Source: Cognatundibacterium luofuense (lineage in GTDB: Bacteria; Pseudomonadota; Gammaproteobacteria; Burkholderiales; Burkholderiaceae_D). From it: 64,000 bases of DNA. Shown here piece after piece: positions 17,187 to 29,755 of the stretch (positions are counted from its first letter, which is position 1; the number at the start of each line of letters is the position of its first letter). The stretch lies in assembly GCF_018139685.1 (NCBI RefSeq), contig NZ_JAGSPN010000006.1:1-64000 (forward strand), in the 5' to 3' direction. The position numbers and the translations under genes were made by a program. Under the pieces are notes generated by a model. That model was not told the DNA's origin, ran no database searches, and saw nothing but the letters and a program-made list of their open reading frames with translations.

Positions 17187-18884
17187 TTAAGCAGCTTCGC
17201 GACCGCGACCATTGCTGCGCAGCGCAAGCGGGCGAGCGCTGTTGCTGTTATCCAGATGCTGCTGACGTGCCGCAGCTTTTTTCATCTGATAGGTTTGCGC
17301 ACTCTGACGCGCATGCTGATCAGCCCGCTGCGCATCCAGACGGAATACCGCCACCATATCCGCCAGCGCCTTGGCCTGATCCTGCATGGAAATCGAGGCA
17401 GTCGTGGCTTCTTCCACCAGCGAGGCGTTTTGCTGCGTGGTGTTATCCATTTGCAGAATCGCCTGATTCACTTGCGCAATGCCCAGACTCTGTTCTTCGC
17501 TGGCATGGGTAATATCCGCCATGATGCTGGCAACCTGCTGCACGCTGTGCACGATATCCTGCATGGTCGTACCGGCTTCTTCCACCAGTTTACCGCCAGC
17601 GTGAATCTGATCGACAGAATCGCTGATCAGCGCTTTGATTTCTTTTGCAGCCGCCGCACTGCGCTGCGCCAGATTACGGACTTCGGTGGCGACTACTGCA
17701 AACCCGCGACCCTGTTCACCGGCGCGCGCAGCTTCAACTGCAGCATTCAGCGCCAGAATATTGGTCTGGAATGCGATGCCATCAATCACACTGATGATTT
17801 CCGTGATTTTGCCAGCGGAAGTGTTGATGCCGTGCATGGTTTGCACCACCTGCGTGACCACATCACCACCGCGTTGCGCGACACTGGATGCTGATCCGGC
17901 CAGAGAGTTCGCCTGACGTGCATTGTCGGCATTTTGTTTGACAGTGGAATTCAGTTCATCCATCGAGGCCGCAGTCTGCTCCAGCGCGCTGGCTTGCGCT
18001 TCGGTGCGGCTGGACAAGTCCATATTACCGGCTGCAATCTGATCAGATGCGGTGGCGATAGTTTCAGTACCGGCGCGTACCTGACTGACGATTTCCGCCA
18101 GACTGTCGCGCATCGATTTCATCGCAAATAATAAGCTGTCGCGGTCACTGTCGTGCAGCATGACTTCGGTTGCCAGATCACCGCTGGCGATGCGGCGGGC
18201 GATATCGGCTGCATACGCAGGTTCGCCCCCGAGTTCGCCGCGCAGATTACGCGCCAGCAGCCAGGTGAATAAAGCGCCGCACAGTAAGGCTGCCAGCGAC
18301 AGGCTGGCCAGTATCCAGCGGCTGCTTTCATAATGCTGCTGAATATTCAGTGCCAGCTGATTCATATTGGTACGCTGCAGCTCCAGCAATTCCTGCACTT
18401 TGGCCTGATAACGGTTGGCTGCAGGCAGAAACACGGTTTCGATCAGCTTTTCTGCCTTCATCGTATCACCCGCTTCTTTGGCGGCAACGATCTCATCTTT
18501 GGCGGCGGTATAGATTTTACGTTCCGCTGCAATCGCGTCGAACACCGTTTTTTCGCTGTCATTACTCAGCATGTCCTGCACAGATTTTTGCATTTCAGAT
18601 GCTTTGCGCGAGGTCACGGCCGCATCATCGGCAAAGAAAGTCACCAGCGAAGTATCGTTACTTTTGGCGATCGCTGATGTACGACGTACGCCGACCTGAA
18701 TGTAACGGTACCAGTCGGAAATCAGGCGTTCTTTTGCGATGGGTTGTTCCATCATCTGGCGGGTTTGTTCAGCGGTTTGCTGCAGACGCCACTGGGCAAT
18801 CGCCGTGGCAAAAAAGGACAACGCCAGAATGCCGGCGAAACACAATGCCAGTCGTGTACTGATTTTCAAATGCTTAAACTTCAT
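17187..18884 (-). CDS. Methyl-accepting chemotaxis protein (4HB ligand domain)
   Basis: Inner-membrane chemoreceptor of 565 residues. First membrane segment about 7-30 ([20 protein letters not shown]). A periplasmic four-helix-bundle-like domain follows to about 190, then a second membrane segment ([20 protein letters not shown]). HAMP region about 212-265. The signalling domain has the hairpin tip [20 protein letters not shown] and the following [13 protein letters not shown]. No C-terminal NWETF-like pentapeptide is seen, so methylation would not use that tether. The ATG at 18884 starts the basic N-terminus; the frame is open 12 codons upstream without support. Ligand unknown. Confidence 0.92.
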   Translation of the reverse strand: MKFKHLKISTRLALCFAGILALSFFATAIAQWRLQQTAEQTRQMMEQPIAKERLISDWYRYIQVGVRRTSAIAKSNDTSLVTFFADDAAVTSRKASEMQKSVQDMLSNDSEKTVFDAIAAERKIYTAAKDEIVAAKEAGDTMKAEKLIETVFLPAANRYQAKVQELLELQRTNMNQLALNIQQHYESSRWILASLSLAALLCGALFTWLLARNLRGELGGEPAYAADIARRIASGDLATEVMLHDSDRDSLLFAMKSMRDSLAEIVSQVRAGTETIATASDQIAAGNMDLSSRTEAQASALEQTAASMDELNSTVKQNADNARQANSLAGSASSVAQRGGDVVTQVVQTMHGINTSAGKITEIISVIDGIAFQTNILALNAAVEAARAGEQGRGFAVVATEVRNLAQRSAAAAKEIKALISDSVDQIHAGGKLVEEAGTTMQDIVHSVQQVASIMADITHASEEQSLGIAQVNQAILQMDNTTQQNASLVEEATTASISMQDQAKALADMVAVFRLDAQRADQHARQSAQTYQMKKAAARQQHLDNSNSARPLALRSNGRGREAA

Positions 18885-19111
18885 GGTCAGCCCCGGATAC
18901 AGAGTCAAAGCTTTACGCACTGAATGTTCCCGTCATCGGACCATGCGTAATATGAACCGGTTGCGGTTCTTTCTGCCGGGGTAAGGTGGTATTGCGTGTG
19001 GCGAAGGGTTCTGGCTTAACTGCCATGCCGTGCTTCGGCCGGGCAAGTCTTCACAACAAGTACTGCGATGTCAAACGGAGGGACAGAAAGAGCCGGGACA
19101 GGAACCCCGGT

Positions 19112-19145
19112 AAAAGAAAGCGGATACCGCGTTTCCGGTATCCGC
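19112..19145 (-). terminator. Intrinsic terminator after the DUF465 gene
   Basis: GCGGATACCG (19120-19129) / CGGTATCCGC (19136-19145). On the minus strand the stem is followed by TTTCTTTTA. Confidence 0.8.
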
Positions 19146-19157
19146 CTGCCTGAAGTA

Positions 19158-19406
19158 TCAGGCGTTTCCTGCAGTTTGCAGAATATGGAATAACTGGTCT
19201 TTCAGGCTGATGCGAACTTTTTTCAGATTTTCCAGATCCGCGTCACCCAAATGATCAACACCGGTTTCTGCGCGAACAATCGCTTTGTCTGTGTCGTCAT
19301 ATTCGCCGAACAGTTTTGCGAAATGCGCATTGTTCATTTTCAGATGATGAATCGCATCTTTGTGTTCAGGGAATTCAGCTGCCAGGGGATGATGTTCAAC
19401 TTGCAT
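19158..19406 (-). CDS. DUF465 (YdcH-type) small coiled-coil protein
   Basis: Small cytoplasmic protein of 82 residues. The start MQVEHHPLAAEFPEHKDAI and the following HHLKMNNAHFAKLFGEYDD fit the DUF465/YdcH family, which forms a short helical hairpin. VRAETGVDHLGDADLENLKK is the second half. The ATG at 19406 has AGGAG 8 bases upstream; a longer reading to 19481 has no support. Single gene with its own terminator. Function unknown. Confidence 0.85.
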   Translation of the reverse strand: MQVEHHPLAAEFPEHKDAIHHLKMNNAHFAKLFGEYDDTDKAIVRAETGVDHLGDADLENLKKVRISLKDQLFHILQTAGNA

Positions 19407-19677
19407 AACGACTCCTATAAAATCAGTCAGGATTGCATGGTGAAAAAAGCGGAAACTTTGCTGTACGAATGATGTACGCAATCAGTTTCTCATTTCTTTC
19501 AGTTAAGAAAACTTTGTTACATTCATCGTATTCCTATAGGCTTAATTCATAATGATGTATATCAAGTCAGATGAATTCGGGATGCTGATTTTGTCTGACA
19601 ATCTGCGGCTTTTCAGACGCTCATGTTTTCGACTGGTATGCTTACTCTTGCTAATGGCACGGACTTGCAAGGCAAAC

Positions 19678-19705
19678 AAAAAAAGGGAGCATCTGCTCCC
19701 TTTGT
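19678..19705 (-). terminator. Intrinsic terminator after the DUF2147 gene
   Basis: AAAGGGAGCA / TGCTCCCTTT with a TC loop. On the minus strand a run of T follows. The 270 bases from 19482 to 19751 otherwise hold only the DUF465 promoter region. Confidence 0.88.
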
Positions 19706-19751
19706 TTTCATCGATGATGGCGATCCGGCGTACTAATCCGGTGCTGCCAAT

Positions 19752-20195
19752 TTACTGCTCACGTACCCAGGTCTGTGAACGACCGAGGAAAGGTGTACCG
19801 ATGTAGCCGCGTACATTCAGTTTTTTATTGTTATCCACCACGGTCAGTTTGCTACTGTAAGTTTTACCATTGGCTGGGTCGATAATTTTGCCGCCATTGT
19901 ATTCGTCACCGTCTTTTTTCAGGCCAAACAGAATGGTCATGCCGATGACTGGCTGGTCTTTGTTTGCGCCGTCGCATTCGGTGCATTTCGGATTCTGGTC
20001 CGCGCCGGGTTCAAGGAAGAGTTTTTCGATTTTGCCTTTGTACTCGCCACCGTTTTCGGTGATACGGATCAGGGCTTTTGGCTTGCCGGTTTTATCATCG
20101 ATATTTTTCCACAGACCAACCGGGGTATCGTCTGCGTGGGCGAAGGGAGCGATCAGAACAGCACTCAGAACCGCGAGCAGGGTAATACGTTTCAT
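19752..20195 (-). CDS. DUF2147 exported protein
   Basis: Protein of 147 residues with a clear signal peptide (MKRITLLAVLSAVLIAPFAHA, cleavage after residue 21), so periplasmic or outer-membrane-facing. DDTPVGLWKNIDDKTGKPKA, GGEYKGKIEKLF and GGKIIDPANGKTYSSKL are the DUF2147 blocks, a small beta-barrel (lipocalin-like) family. Two Cys in NPKCTECDG could form a disulfide. AGGAG precedes the ATG. Function unknown. It lies downstream of valS on the same strand, separated by a 13-bp hairpin. Confidence 0.85.
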   Translation of the reverse strand: MKRITLLAVLSAVLIAPFAHADDTPVGLWKNIDDKTGKPKALIRITENGGEYKGKIEKLFLEPGADQNPKCTECDGANKDQPVIGMTILFGLKKDGDEYNGGKIIDPANGKTYSSKLTVVDNNKKLNVRGYIGTPFLGRSQTWVREQ

Positions 20196-20234
20196 TTTTG
20201 TCTCCTGTCAAAAAAGCAGCTTTATGTGACAGGA

Positions 20235-20266
20235 TTGTACGTGGTGAATTTAATCACCACGTACAA
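20235..20266. promoter_or_regulatory. Perfect 13-bp hairpin between valS and DUF2147 gene
   Basis: TTGTACGTGGTGA (20235-20247) and TCACCACGTACAA (20254-20266) around ATTTAA. A T run (ATTTTT) follows only on +, where no gene ends. On the valS strand there is none, so an mRNA-end or operator role is as likely as termination. Confidence 0.65.
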
Positions 20267-20297
20267 ATTTTTAGAGCTCAGGCTTTAACTGTGCGGT

Positions 20298-23183
20298 TCA
20301 CGCAGCTGGCAGACGGGAGAACTGCTCACGCAGCTTATCCAGTGTCGCCGAGAACGCGCTCAGACGGGCTTTTTCCTGCTCGACAACCGCAGCCGGTGCA
20401 CGGGCCACAAAGCTTTCATTGCCCAGTTTGGCTTGCGCTTTAGCGATTTCACCTTCCAGACGGGCAATCTCTTTGCTCAGACGCTCACGTTCTGCCGCCA
20501 CATCGATTTCCACTTTCAGCATCAGACGCGAAGTACCGACCACGGATACCGGGGCCGGGGATTCCGGCAGCGTATCGAGCACCTGTACTTCGGACAATTT
20601 CGCCAGTGCCTGCAGATACGGAGCGAATGACAGCAGACGGGCTTTGTCTTCAGCATTCGACGCTTCCAGCAACAGTGGCACACGCAGAGCAGGCGAGAGT
20701 TGCATTTCACCGCGCAGATTACGGCAGGCGTCAGTCATCGATTTCAGTGCTGCCATCCAGCCTTCAGCTTCTTCACTGATGTTTTCTGCCACCGGCAGCG
20801 GGAATGGCTGCAGCATGATGGTATCGCCATCTGCTTTCAGGGTTTTGCCTGCCAGCGGTGCAACGGTTTGCCACAACTGTTCGGTGATAAAAGGAATCAC
20901 CGGATGTGCCAGACGCAGTACGACTTCGAGCACGCGCAACAGGGTACGGCGGGTCGCACGCTGCTGTGCTTCGCTGCCGGTCTGAATTTGTACTTTAGCG
21001 ACTTCCAGATACCAGTCACAGTATTCATCCCAGACGAATTTGTAGATGGCAGAAGCGATGTTGTCGAAACGGTAGTCGGCGAAGCCTTTTTCCACTTCCA
21101 TTTCCGCACGCTGCAGGGTGGAAATGATCCAGCGGTCAGCGTCGGAATAAGACAGATCAGCATCGGTGATGTCGGCACCAAAACCGCAGTCTTTGCCTTC
21201 GGTATTCATCAGCACGAAGCGGGTGGCATTCCACAGCTTATTGCAGAAGTTGCGATAGCCTTCGCAGCGACCCAGATCGAAGTTGATATTGCGACCCAGC
21301 GAAGCGTAGCTGGCCATCGTGAAACGCAGCGCATCCGTACCATAGGCAGGAATGCCGTCCGGGAATTCTTTACGGGTTGCTTTGTCGATGCTGGCTGCCT
21401 GTTTCGGATTCATCAGACCCACAGTACGTTTGCCAACCAGATCTTCCAGCTGAATACCGTCGATCAGATCAATCGGATCTAAAGTATTGCCTTTGGACTT
21501 CGACATCTTCTGACCTTGGGAATCACGCACCAGACCGTGTACGTACACAGTGTTGAACGGTACCTGACCGGTGAAGTGCAGGGTCATCATGACCATACGC
21601 GCCACCCAGAAGAAAATGATGTCAAAGCCGGTCACCAGTACTGACGATGGCAGGAAGTGGCGCATGTCCGGTGTTTGTTCCGGCCAGCCCAGTGTGGAGA
21701 ACGGAACCAGTGCGGACGAGAACCATGTGTCCAGTACGTCGTCGTCACGCTTCAGATTGCCCTGATAACCGGCTGCATCGGCTTTAGCGCGTGCATCGGC
21801 TTCATTGCGTGCAACGAAAACTTCGCCGTTATCGCCGTACCATGCCGGAATCTGATGACCCCACCACAGCTGACGGGAAATACACCAGTCCTGAATATTG
21901 TTAAGCCACTGGTTATAGGTATTTGTCCAGTTTTCCGGTACGAATTTGATTTCGCCGTTATTCACTTTTTCCAGCGCGACTTCAGCAATCGATTTACCCG
22001 GGAAGAAAGTGCCTTCCGGTGCCGGTTTGCTCATTGCCATAAACCACTGGTCGGTCAGCATCGGTTCAATCACGACGCCTGTACGGTCACCGCGCGGCAC
22101 CATCAGTTTGTGCGGTTTGACTTCAGCCAGCAAGCCTTGTGCATCCAGATCAGCAACCATGCGCTTACGGGCTTCGAAGCGATCCATGCCGCGGTAGGTT
22201 TCCGGCGCGTTGTCACTGATTTTGGCATCCAGCGTCAGGATGGAAATCATTTCCAGCTGATGGCGCTGACCGACGGCGTAATCGTTGAAGTCATGTGCCG
22301 GTGTGATTTTCACGCAGCCGGTACCGAAAGCTTTATCCACATAGGTGTCAGCAATCACCGGAATTTCACGGCCTGTCAGTGGCAGTTTCAGCAGTTTGCC
22401 AACCAGCGCACTGTAGCGGGTATCGGTAGGATCCACCGCGACCGCGACGTCACCCAGCAGGGTTTCAGGACGGGTGGTTGCAACTACGATGTAATTACGG
22501 TCTTCCCACTCAGTGGCATTGCCGGCTTCATCAAATGCGACCGGGAACTGGTAGCTGCTGCCATCCGCAAACGGATAGCGGATATACCACATGGAACCGT
22601 CTTCTTCCTCGGAAACCACTTCCAGATCGGATACGGCTGTGCCCAGTACCGGGTCCCAGTTCACCAGACGTTTGCCACGGTAAATCAGACCTTGTTCCAC
22701 CAGACGCACGAATACTTCGGTCACCGATTTGGAGCGCTCTGCATCCATGGTGAAGTATTCACGGTCCCAGTCAGCGGACGCGCCGATACGGCGCATCTGA
22801 CCGGTAATGGTTGAACCGGATTTTTCTTTCCATTCCCAGACTTTTTCCAGGAATTTTTCACGGCCCAGATCATGGCGCGAAATCTTTTGTGCATCCAGCT
22901 GGCGTTCCACCACGATCTGGGTAGCGATACCGGCATGGTCAGTGCCCGGAATCCAGGCAGTGTTATGGCCGCGCATACGGTAGTAGCGGGTCAGGCCATC
23001 CATGATGGTCTGGTTGAATGCATGGCCCATGTGCAGCGTACCGGTCACATTCGGTGGCGGCAGCTGAATCGAAAAAGACGGTTTGGCATCATCCATGGTG
23101 GCGGCAAAATAACCGCGGCTTTCCCATTCGGCACGCCAGTGCTTTTCAATATCGGCAGGTTCAAAAGATTTCGCTAATTCCAT
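20298..23183 (-). CDS. valS: Valyl-tRNA synthetase
   Basis: Charges tRNA-Val; class I synthetase of 961 residues, normal length. The HIGH motif is HMGH at residues 51-54, preceded by [16 protein letters not shown] is at 559-563. The editing domain lies between ([14 protein letters not shown] ... [16 protein letters not shown]). The C-terminal coiled coil ([20 protein letters not shown] and on) is complete. The ATG at 23183 starts [16 protein letters not shown], as expected. No strong ribosome-binding site is seen. Confidence 0.97.
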   Translation of the reverse strand: MELAKSFEPADIEKHWRAEWESRGYFAATMDDAKPSFSIQLPPPNVTGTLHMGHAFNQTIMDGLTRYYRMRGHNTAWIPGTDHAGIATQIVVERQLDAQKISRHDLGREKFLEKVWEWKEKSGSTITGQMRRIGASADWDREYFTMDAERSKSVTEVFVRLVEQGLIYRGKRLVNWDPVLGTAVSDLEVVSEEEDGSMWYIRYPFADGSSYQFPVAFDEAGNATEWEDRNYIVVATTRPETLLGDVAVAVDPTDTRYSALVGKLLKLPLTGREIPVIADTYVDKAFGTGCVKITPAHDFNDYAVGQRHQLEMISILTLDAKISDNAPETYRGMDRFEARKRMVADLDAQGLLAEVKPHKLMVPRGDRTGVVIEPMLTDQWFMAMSKPAPEGTFFPGKSIAEVALEKVNNGEIKFVPENWTNTYNQWLNNIQDWCISRQLWWGHQIPAWYGDNGEVFVARNEADARAKADAAGYQGNLKRDDDVLDTWFSSALVPFSTLGWPEQTPDMRHFLPSSVLVTGFDIIFFWVARMVMMTLHFTGQVPFNTVYVHGLVRDSQGQKMSKSKGNTLDPIDLIDGIQLEDLVGKRTVGLMNPKQAASIDKATRKEFPDGIPAYGTDALRFTMASYASLGRNINFDLGRCEGYRNFCNKLWNATRFVLMNTEGKDCGFGADITDADLSYSDADRWIISTLQRAEMEVEKGFADYRFDNIASAIYKFVWDEYCDWYLEVAKVQIQTGSEAQQRATRRTLLRVLEVVLRLAHPVIPFITEQLWQTVAPLAGKTLKADGDTIMLQPFPLPVAENISEEAEGWMAALKSMTDACRNLRGEMQLSPALRVPLLLEASNAEDKARLLSFAPYLQALAKLSEVQVLDTLPESPAPVSVVGTSRLMLKVEIDVAAERERLSKEIARLEGEIAKAQAKLGNESFVARAPAAVVEQEKARLSAFSATLDKLREQFSRLPAA

Positions 23184-23586
23184 GATGATCTGTTGTTTAG
23201 TGTGCTAAACCGTTGATTATAAATGAGAGGGCAGCCCGCCCGCCGCAAAATCGGGAAAGGGCGGCGAAATTTTACCGGTGTGACCCGCGAATGACCGGGA
23301 GGCGTTCATTACCTCGGGATGCCGGGTAGCGGAGTAAGTGGTTTCTGAACTGTTTTTATTGTTGATTCGTAACAACTAATTACAATGGTTTGCAGAAATT
23401 AACCCTTGGGAAAGCCAGTTTTATCGCCGGAAAACGGTTTTTACCATTAAAGTGATGCTATTAGCATTTTTCCTGATAGCACAGGACGGACTTTCCTGTG
23501 CAGTTTCACGTCAATACTTTGTGTAAAAGTCGTGTCAGGTTGCCACCTTTACTGGTGCGGGCTCTGCTCATAAAGAAACGTGTTTT
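23184..23586. other. 403-base divergent spacer valS / TPR-GGDEF gene
   Basis: No gene seen. It holds a small inverted repeat GTTTAG/CTAAAC (23195-23210) near the valS start, and a perfect 8-bp inverted repeat GCACAGGA (23479-23486) / TCCTGTGC (23494-23501) upstream of the GGDEF gene. Promoters for both genes must lie here. Confidence 0.6.
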
Positions 23587-25677
23587 ATGTCTGATCATTT
23601 TGTTACTTCCCGTCGAATTTCTGTTCTGATGCTGGCGCTTGCTCTGCAACTGCCGGTATCCGCACGGGCAAATGATGCAAAAGGCATTGCACGGATTACC
23701 GAAATCGTGACGCTGGCCGATTCCGATAATCAGGAAGCCCTGCGGCAGCTCGAAGCCTTCAAGGCGGAGCAAAACGATAAAACCAGCAAGCGTGTCAAAC
23801 TGGAAACATTAAGGGCGCTCAGCGGATTGTATTATGACGCTGGCAAAGTGCAGGTTTCCGATGAAATGATGCGGGAACTCCAGCAACTGGCTGCAGAAAT
23901 GGGCGACGATAATGCGCTGATGATCGCCGATATCATGCGCGCCGGTGAAATCATGGAATCCGGTCATCCGCAACAGGCGCTGAAGCTGCTGAAAAATCTC
24001 GAAGAAAAAATGTCCGCCAGAATTGAGCCGGAAGTCCGCTTCCGTCTCAGCAGTGCGCTTGGACTTGCGTATTACCAGACCGGAAATTTTGAATCGGCAC
24101 AGCGTTATTACCTGGATGCGCTGAAAAAAACCGATGATCTTGTATTCCGTAAAATGCAGCGCCGGATTTATGCGCTGGATGCGCTCGCCAAGTTGTATGC
24201 GAACATGAAAGATCCCGAAAAAGCGCTGGCGACAATTCATGAAGCGCTGGAGCTTTCTCCGCTGGCACGTGCGCCGAAAACCTATGCATCCTTATCGATG
24301 AGCGAAGGTTTCGCGTTGTCATTGCAAGGGAAAAATGATGAGGCGATGCAGGCATATCAGCGTACCCTGAAAATCGCCCGTGAAGCATCAATGCCTCTGT
24401 TTGAATTGCTGTGTCTGGCAAATATCGGTGATTACTACCTGAGCAAACACGACTACAAAAAGGCAGAACAGTATTCGCGTGAAGCTTTGCAAAAAGCAGA
24501 AGTACTCAGTGATAAAGCATCTGCTGTAGTGGCGCGCGTGAATATCGGGCTGGCGCTGGGCGGACAGGGTAAGGTGCAGCAAGGTGCGGAAATGATCGAA
24601 CTGGTGCTGAAACCGCTGATTGATTCCGATCAGAAGGTTGACGCAGAAGCGATCCTTGGTGAGCTGGCAGGTATGTACGAGCGCAACGGCTGGTACAAAG
24701 AAGCACTGGCGACCGTGCGTCAGCAGCAAAAATTATCCGAAGAATTATTCCGCTCAGACCGTGCCAAGGCTGTCGCTGCTTTGCAGGAACAGTTCCATGC
24801 TGATCAGCGCCAGAAAAAAATTGAATTGCTGGCACGGGAAAATGATCTGAAAGATGCGGAGTTGCACAATCGTCGTTTACAGCAAGTCGTGATGGCGCTT
24901 GGAGTTGTGATTGCGCTCATGGCCGGTGTCTTCGTTTACTTGTTGTACCGCAGGGTACAGCGCGTGAATCAGAAGCTGGTGGAAGTCAACAGTCAGCTTG
25001 AATTTCATGCCGTGCGTGATCCGCTGACCGGGTTGTTCAATCGCCGCTCTTTTGTCGATCTGATGAAGAAGCGCACTCAGCAAACCGAAACGGAGCGACG
25101 CGAAGCCCGTATCGAATATCCGGACGGCCTGATTCTGATGGATATCGATCACTTTAAACAAATCAACGATATCCTCGGCCATGCCGCCGGTGATGCGGTG
25201 CTGATTGAAGTCGCCCGTCGCTTACGGGAAACTGTGCGTGAATCCGATATGGTATTGCGCTGGGGTGGTGAGGAATTTTTGATTTTTACCCCGCATGCCA
25301 CACCGGACCAAATTGCCGTGCTTGTCGAGCGTGTGCTGAATGCGATTGGTGAAACCCAGATACAGGCAGGTGACCGTAAAATTCAGGTCACCGTGACGGC
25401 GGGCTTTATTTCCTTGCCGTTTGCTGGTCTGGATGAATCGGTTTGTGGCTGGGAAAAAGCATTGCAGATCGCTGATATGGCGTTGTATCTGGGTAAAGCG
25501 AACGGACGTAACCGTGCTTACGGTATCGCCGGTCTGAAAACCCGTTCTGAAGCCATGATTCAGGTACTGGAACAGGATCTGGCTGCAGCAATTAAAACCG
25601 GCATGGTGGAAATGGCGGAAGTGCATGGGCCTGCCCGTTTTGAAGCAACCGGTTTTGCACAATTTGAACCACACTGA
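23587..25677 (+). CDS. Periplasmic-TPR diguanylate cyclase (GGDEF)
   Basis: Membrane-bound cyclic-di-GMP synthase, 696 residues. Signal peptide about 1-29 (VLMLALALQLPVSARANA). A large periplasmic region of tetratricopeptide-like repeats spans about 70-410 (for example FRLSSALGLAYYQTGNFESA). A membrane segment follows near 440 (VVMALGVVIALMAGVFVYLL) and a short coiled coil. The GGDEF domain begins near DPLTGLFNRRSF. The active-site motif is GGEEF at 560-564, with an intact inhibitory RESD five residues before it, so it should be active and product-inhibited. No EAL domain. The ribosome-binding site is weak. The TPR sensor suggests binding of a protein or peptide (inference). Confidence 0.92.
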   Translation: MSDHFVTSRRISVLMLALALQLPVSARANDAKGIARITEIVTLADSDNQEALRQLEAFKAEQNDKTSKRVKLETLRALSGLYYDAGKVQVSDEMMRELQQLAAEMGDDNALMIADIMRAGEIMESGHPQQALKLLKNLEEKMSARIEPEVRFRLSSALGLAYYQTGNFESAQRYYLDALKKTDDLVFRKMQRRIYALDALAKLYANMKDPEKALATIHEALELSPLARAPKTYASLSMSEGFALSLQGKNDEAMQAYQRTLKIAREASMPLFELLCLANIGDYYLSKHDYKKAEQYSREALQKAEVLSDKASAVVARVNIGLALGGQGKVQQGAEMIELVLKPLIDSDQKVDAEAILGELAGMYERNGWYKEALATVRQQQKLSEELFRSDRAKAVAALQEQFHADQRQKKIELLARENDLKDAELHNRRLQQVVMALGVVIALMAGVFVYLLYRRVQRVNQKLVEVNSQLEFHAVRDPLTGLFNRRSFVDLMKKRTQQTETERREARIEYPDGLILMDIDHFKQINDILGHAAGDAVLIEVARRLRETVRESDMVLRWGGEEFLIFTPHATPDQIAVLVERVLNAIGETQIQAGDRKIQVTVTAGFISLPFAGLDESVCGWEKALQIADMALYLGKANGRNRAYGIAGLKTRSEAMIQVLEQDLAAAIKTGMVEMAEVHGPARFEATGFAQFEPH

Positions 25678-25743
25678 TACTGCACAGCAGCATCGCTGAC
25701 TCCCGTGAAGTGCAAATAAATCGCACATGAATTGTGCATAAGT

Positions 25744-28076
<2,333 letters not shown>

Positions 28077-28085
28077 TCACTGACA

Positions 28086-28113
28086 CTGCGGGCAGGTGCT
28101 TGCCTGCCCGCAG
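28086..28113 (+). promoter_or_regulatory. 11-bp hairpin between thiS and thiG
   Basis: CTGCGGGCAGG / CCTGCCCGCAG around TGCTTG, with no T run after it. Probably not a terminator, because thiG lies 30 bases downstream in the same operon. It may mark an mRNA processing or stability site. Confidence 0.6.
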
Positions 28114-28142
28114 TATGCAGACCAATGATAAGGAACAGATGA

Positions 28143-28934
28143 ATGAATACTCAGGCAGACACCGGCTTAACGATTGCCGGTAAAACCTATCAGTCCCGCC
28201 TGCTGGTGGGCAGTGGTAAATACAAAGATCTGGAGCAAACCCGTCTGGCGACTGAAGCCAGCGGCGCAGACATCATCACGGTGGCAATCCGTCGTGTGAA
28301 CATCGGTCAGGACCCGAATGCACCGAGTTTGCTGGATGCTGTACCTCCGAGCCGTTACACCATCCTGCCGAATTCCGCCGGTTGCTATAACGCGAAAGAT
28401 GCGATCTACACTTTGCAATTAGGGCGTGAATTGCTCGGTGGCCACAAGCTGTGCAAGCTGGAAGTGCTGGGTGATGAGAAAACCCTGTTTCCGAATATGC
28501 CGGAAACCCTGAAGGCTGCCGAAGTGCTGGTTAAAGATGGTTTCGATGTGATGGTGTATTGCAGCGATGATCCGATTCAGGCGCGTATGCTGGAAGACAT
28601 TGGTTGCGTTGCGGTGATGCCGCTGGCATCGCTGATCGGTTCCGGTATGGGTATTTTGAATCCGTGGAATCTGTCGCTGATCATCGAGCAGGCAAAAGTA
28701 CCGGTGCTGGTGGATGCCGGTGTCGGTACGGCGTCGGATGCTGCTATCGCGATGGAACTGGGTTGCGATGGCGTGCTGATGAATACCGCGATTGCCGGTG
28801 CCAAAGATCCGGTGCGCATGGCACGTGCGATGAAGCTGGCGGTTGAAGGTGGCCGCGAAGCTTTCCTCGCCGGTCGTATGCCGCGTAAATTCGCTGCATC
28901 GCCATCGTCACCGATGGCAGGCCGCGTGGTCTGA
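28143..28934 (+). CDS. thiG: Thiazole synthase ThiG
   Basis: Forms thiazole phosphate from deoxyxylulose phosphate, dehydroglycine and ThiS-thiocarboxylate. 263 residues with a TIM-barrel fold. [20 protein letters not shown] at the start, [49 protein letters not shown] and [20 protein letters not shown] are ThiG hallmarks. The Lys of KLEVLGD is in the Schiff-base position. AAGGA stands 8 bases before the ATG. The stop overlaps the thiD ATG (TGATG). Confidence 0.96.
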   Translation: MNTQADTGLTIAGKTYQSRLLVGSGKYKDLEQTRLATEASGADIITVAIRRVNIGQDPNAPSLLDAVPPSRYTILPNSAGCYNAKDAIYTLQLGRELLGGHKLCKLEVLGDEKTLFPNMPETLKAAEVLVKDGFDVMVYCSDDPIQARMLEDIGCVAVMPLASLIGSGMGILNPWNLSLIIEQAKVPVLVDAGVGTASDAAIAMELGCDGVLMNTAIAGAKDPVRMARAMKLAVEGGREAFLAGRMPRKFAASPSSPMAGRVV

Positions 28935-29740
28935 TGCACAGCAGCGACAAGCCGCTGGTACTGGTGCTGGCCGGGCATGATCCCGGCGGCGGTGCCGGCA
29001 TCATGGCGGATGCGGAAGCGATTGCAGCGCAGGGCGCGCATGCACTGACTGTGATTACGGCTCTGACGGTGCAGGATCATAATCGCGTGTATGCGGTGCA
29101 TCCGGTGTCGCCGGAGATCGTTGCGCATCAGCTCGATGTGTTCAGCCGCTGCTATCGTTTTGCAGCGATCAAAATCGGGATCGTCGGCAGTGCGGCGATG
29201 GCGGTGATGCTGGCGCAGCGGATTGCACAACTGCGCGCACAGCAAGCGGATTTGCCGGTGGTGCTGGATACCGTGCTCGGCAGCGGGCACGGTGACAGAC
29301 TGGGTGTGGATGACGCAGTGCAATCGTTGCAGCCTTTGCTGCAACAGGCGACGCTGCTGACACCGAATCTGCCGGAGCTGGCAAGGCTTAGTGCAATGCC
29401 ACAGGCAGACTGGCGTACGCAACTGGCGGCGTGGATGCCATCACAGTCTGCGGATGTGCTGGTTAAAGGCGGACACAGCGATGAACAGGCTGTGCGCAAT
29501 GTCTGGTTCCGTCAGCGGGATTGCCAGTCAGATTATCAGCCGTCGCAGGAATGGCAGTGGCCGCGTTTGCCTGGTGAATTTCATGGCAGCGGTTGCACGC
29601 TGGCAGCCGCGATTGCCGGACAACTGGCTGGCGGCGCGGCAATGCCGGAAGCGCTGAGCCGTGCGCAGGCGTATACGCAGCGCACACTGGAACGGGCGTT
29701 TTCCGTCGGTGCCGGACAAAAAATTCCGGCCAGATCTTAA
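28934..29740 (+). CDS. thiD: Hydroxymethylpyrimidine (phosphate) kinase ThiD
   Basis: Phosphorylates HMP and HMP-P to HMP-PP, the pyrimidine substrate of ThiE. 268 residues, ribokinase-like fold. The N-terminal GHDPGGGAGIMADAEA corresponds to the ThiD GGAG motif. DTVLGSGHGD and LLTPNLPE are mid-protein blocks, and GEFHGSGCTLAAAIA carries the anion-hole GxGC and catalytic region. The first base of its ATG is the last base of the thiG stop. C-terminal residues are slightly longer than in minimal ThiD. Confidence 0.9.
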   Translation: MHSSDKPLVLVLAGHDPGGGAGIMADAEAIAAQGAHALTVITALTVQDHNRVYAVHPVSPEIVAHQLDVFSRCYRFAAIKIGIVGSAAMAVMLAQRIAQLRAQQADLPVVLDTVLGSGHGDRLGVDDAVQSLQPLLQQATLLTPNLPELARLSAMPQADWRTQLAAWMPSQSADVLVKGGHSDEQAVRNVWFRQRDCQSDYQPSQEWQWPRLPGEFHGSGCTLAAAIAGQLAGGAAMPEALSRAQAYTQRTLERAFSVGAGQKIPARS

Positions 29741-29755
29741 GTGGATAATTGAAAT

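Noticed and set aside
20419-22814. Several long plus-strand frames opposite valS
   Set aside because: Antisense shadows of valS with no known motifs and low-complexity content driven by valS codon use.
23230-23345. Possible cyclic-di-GMP riboswitch upstream of the GGDEF gene
   Set aside because: Some GCCGGGTA-like text is present, but the conserved GCAAA and paired arms of the GEMM class are not found.
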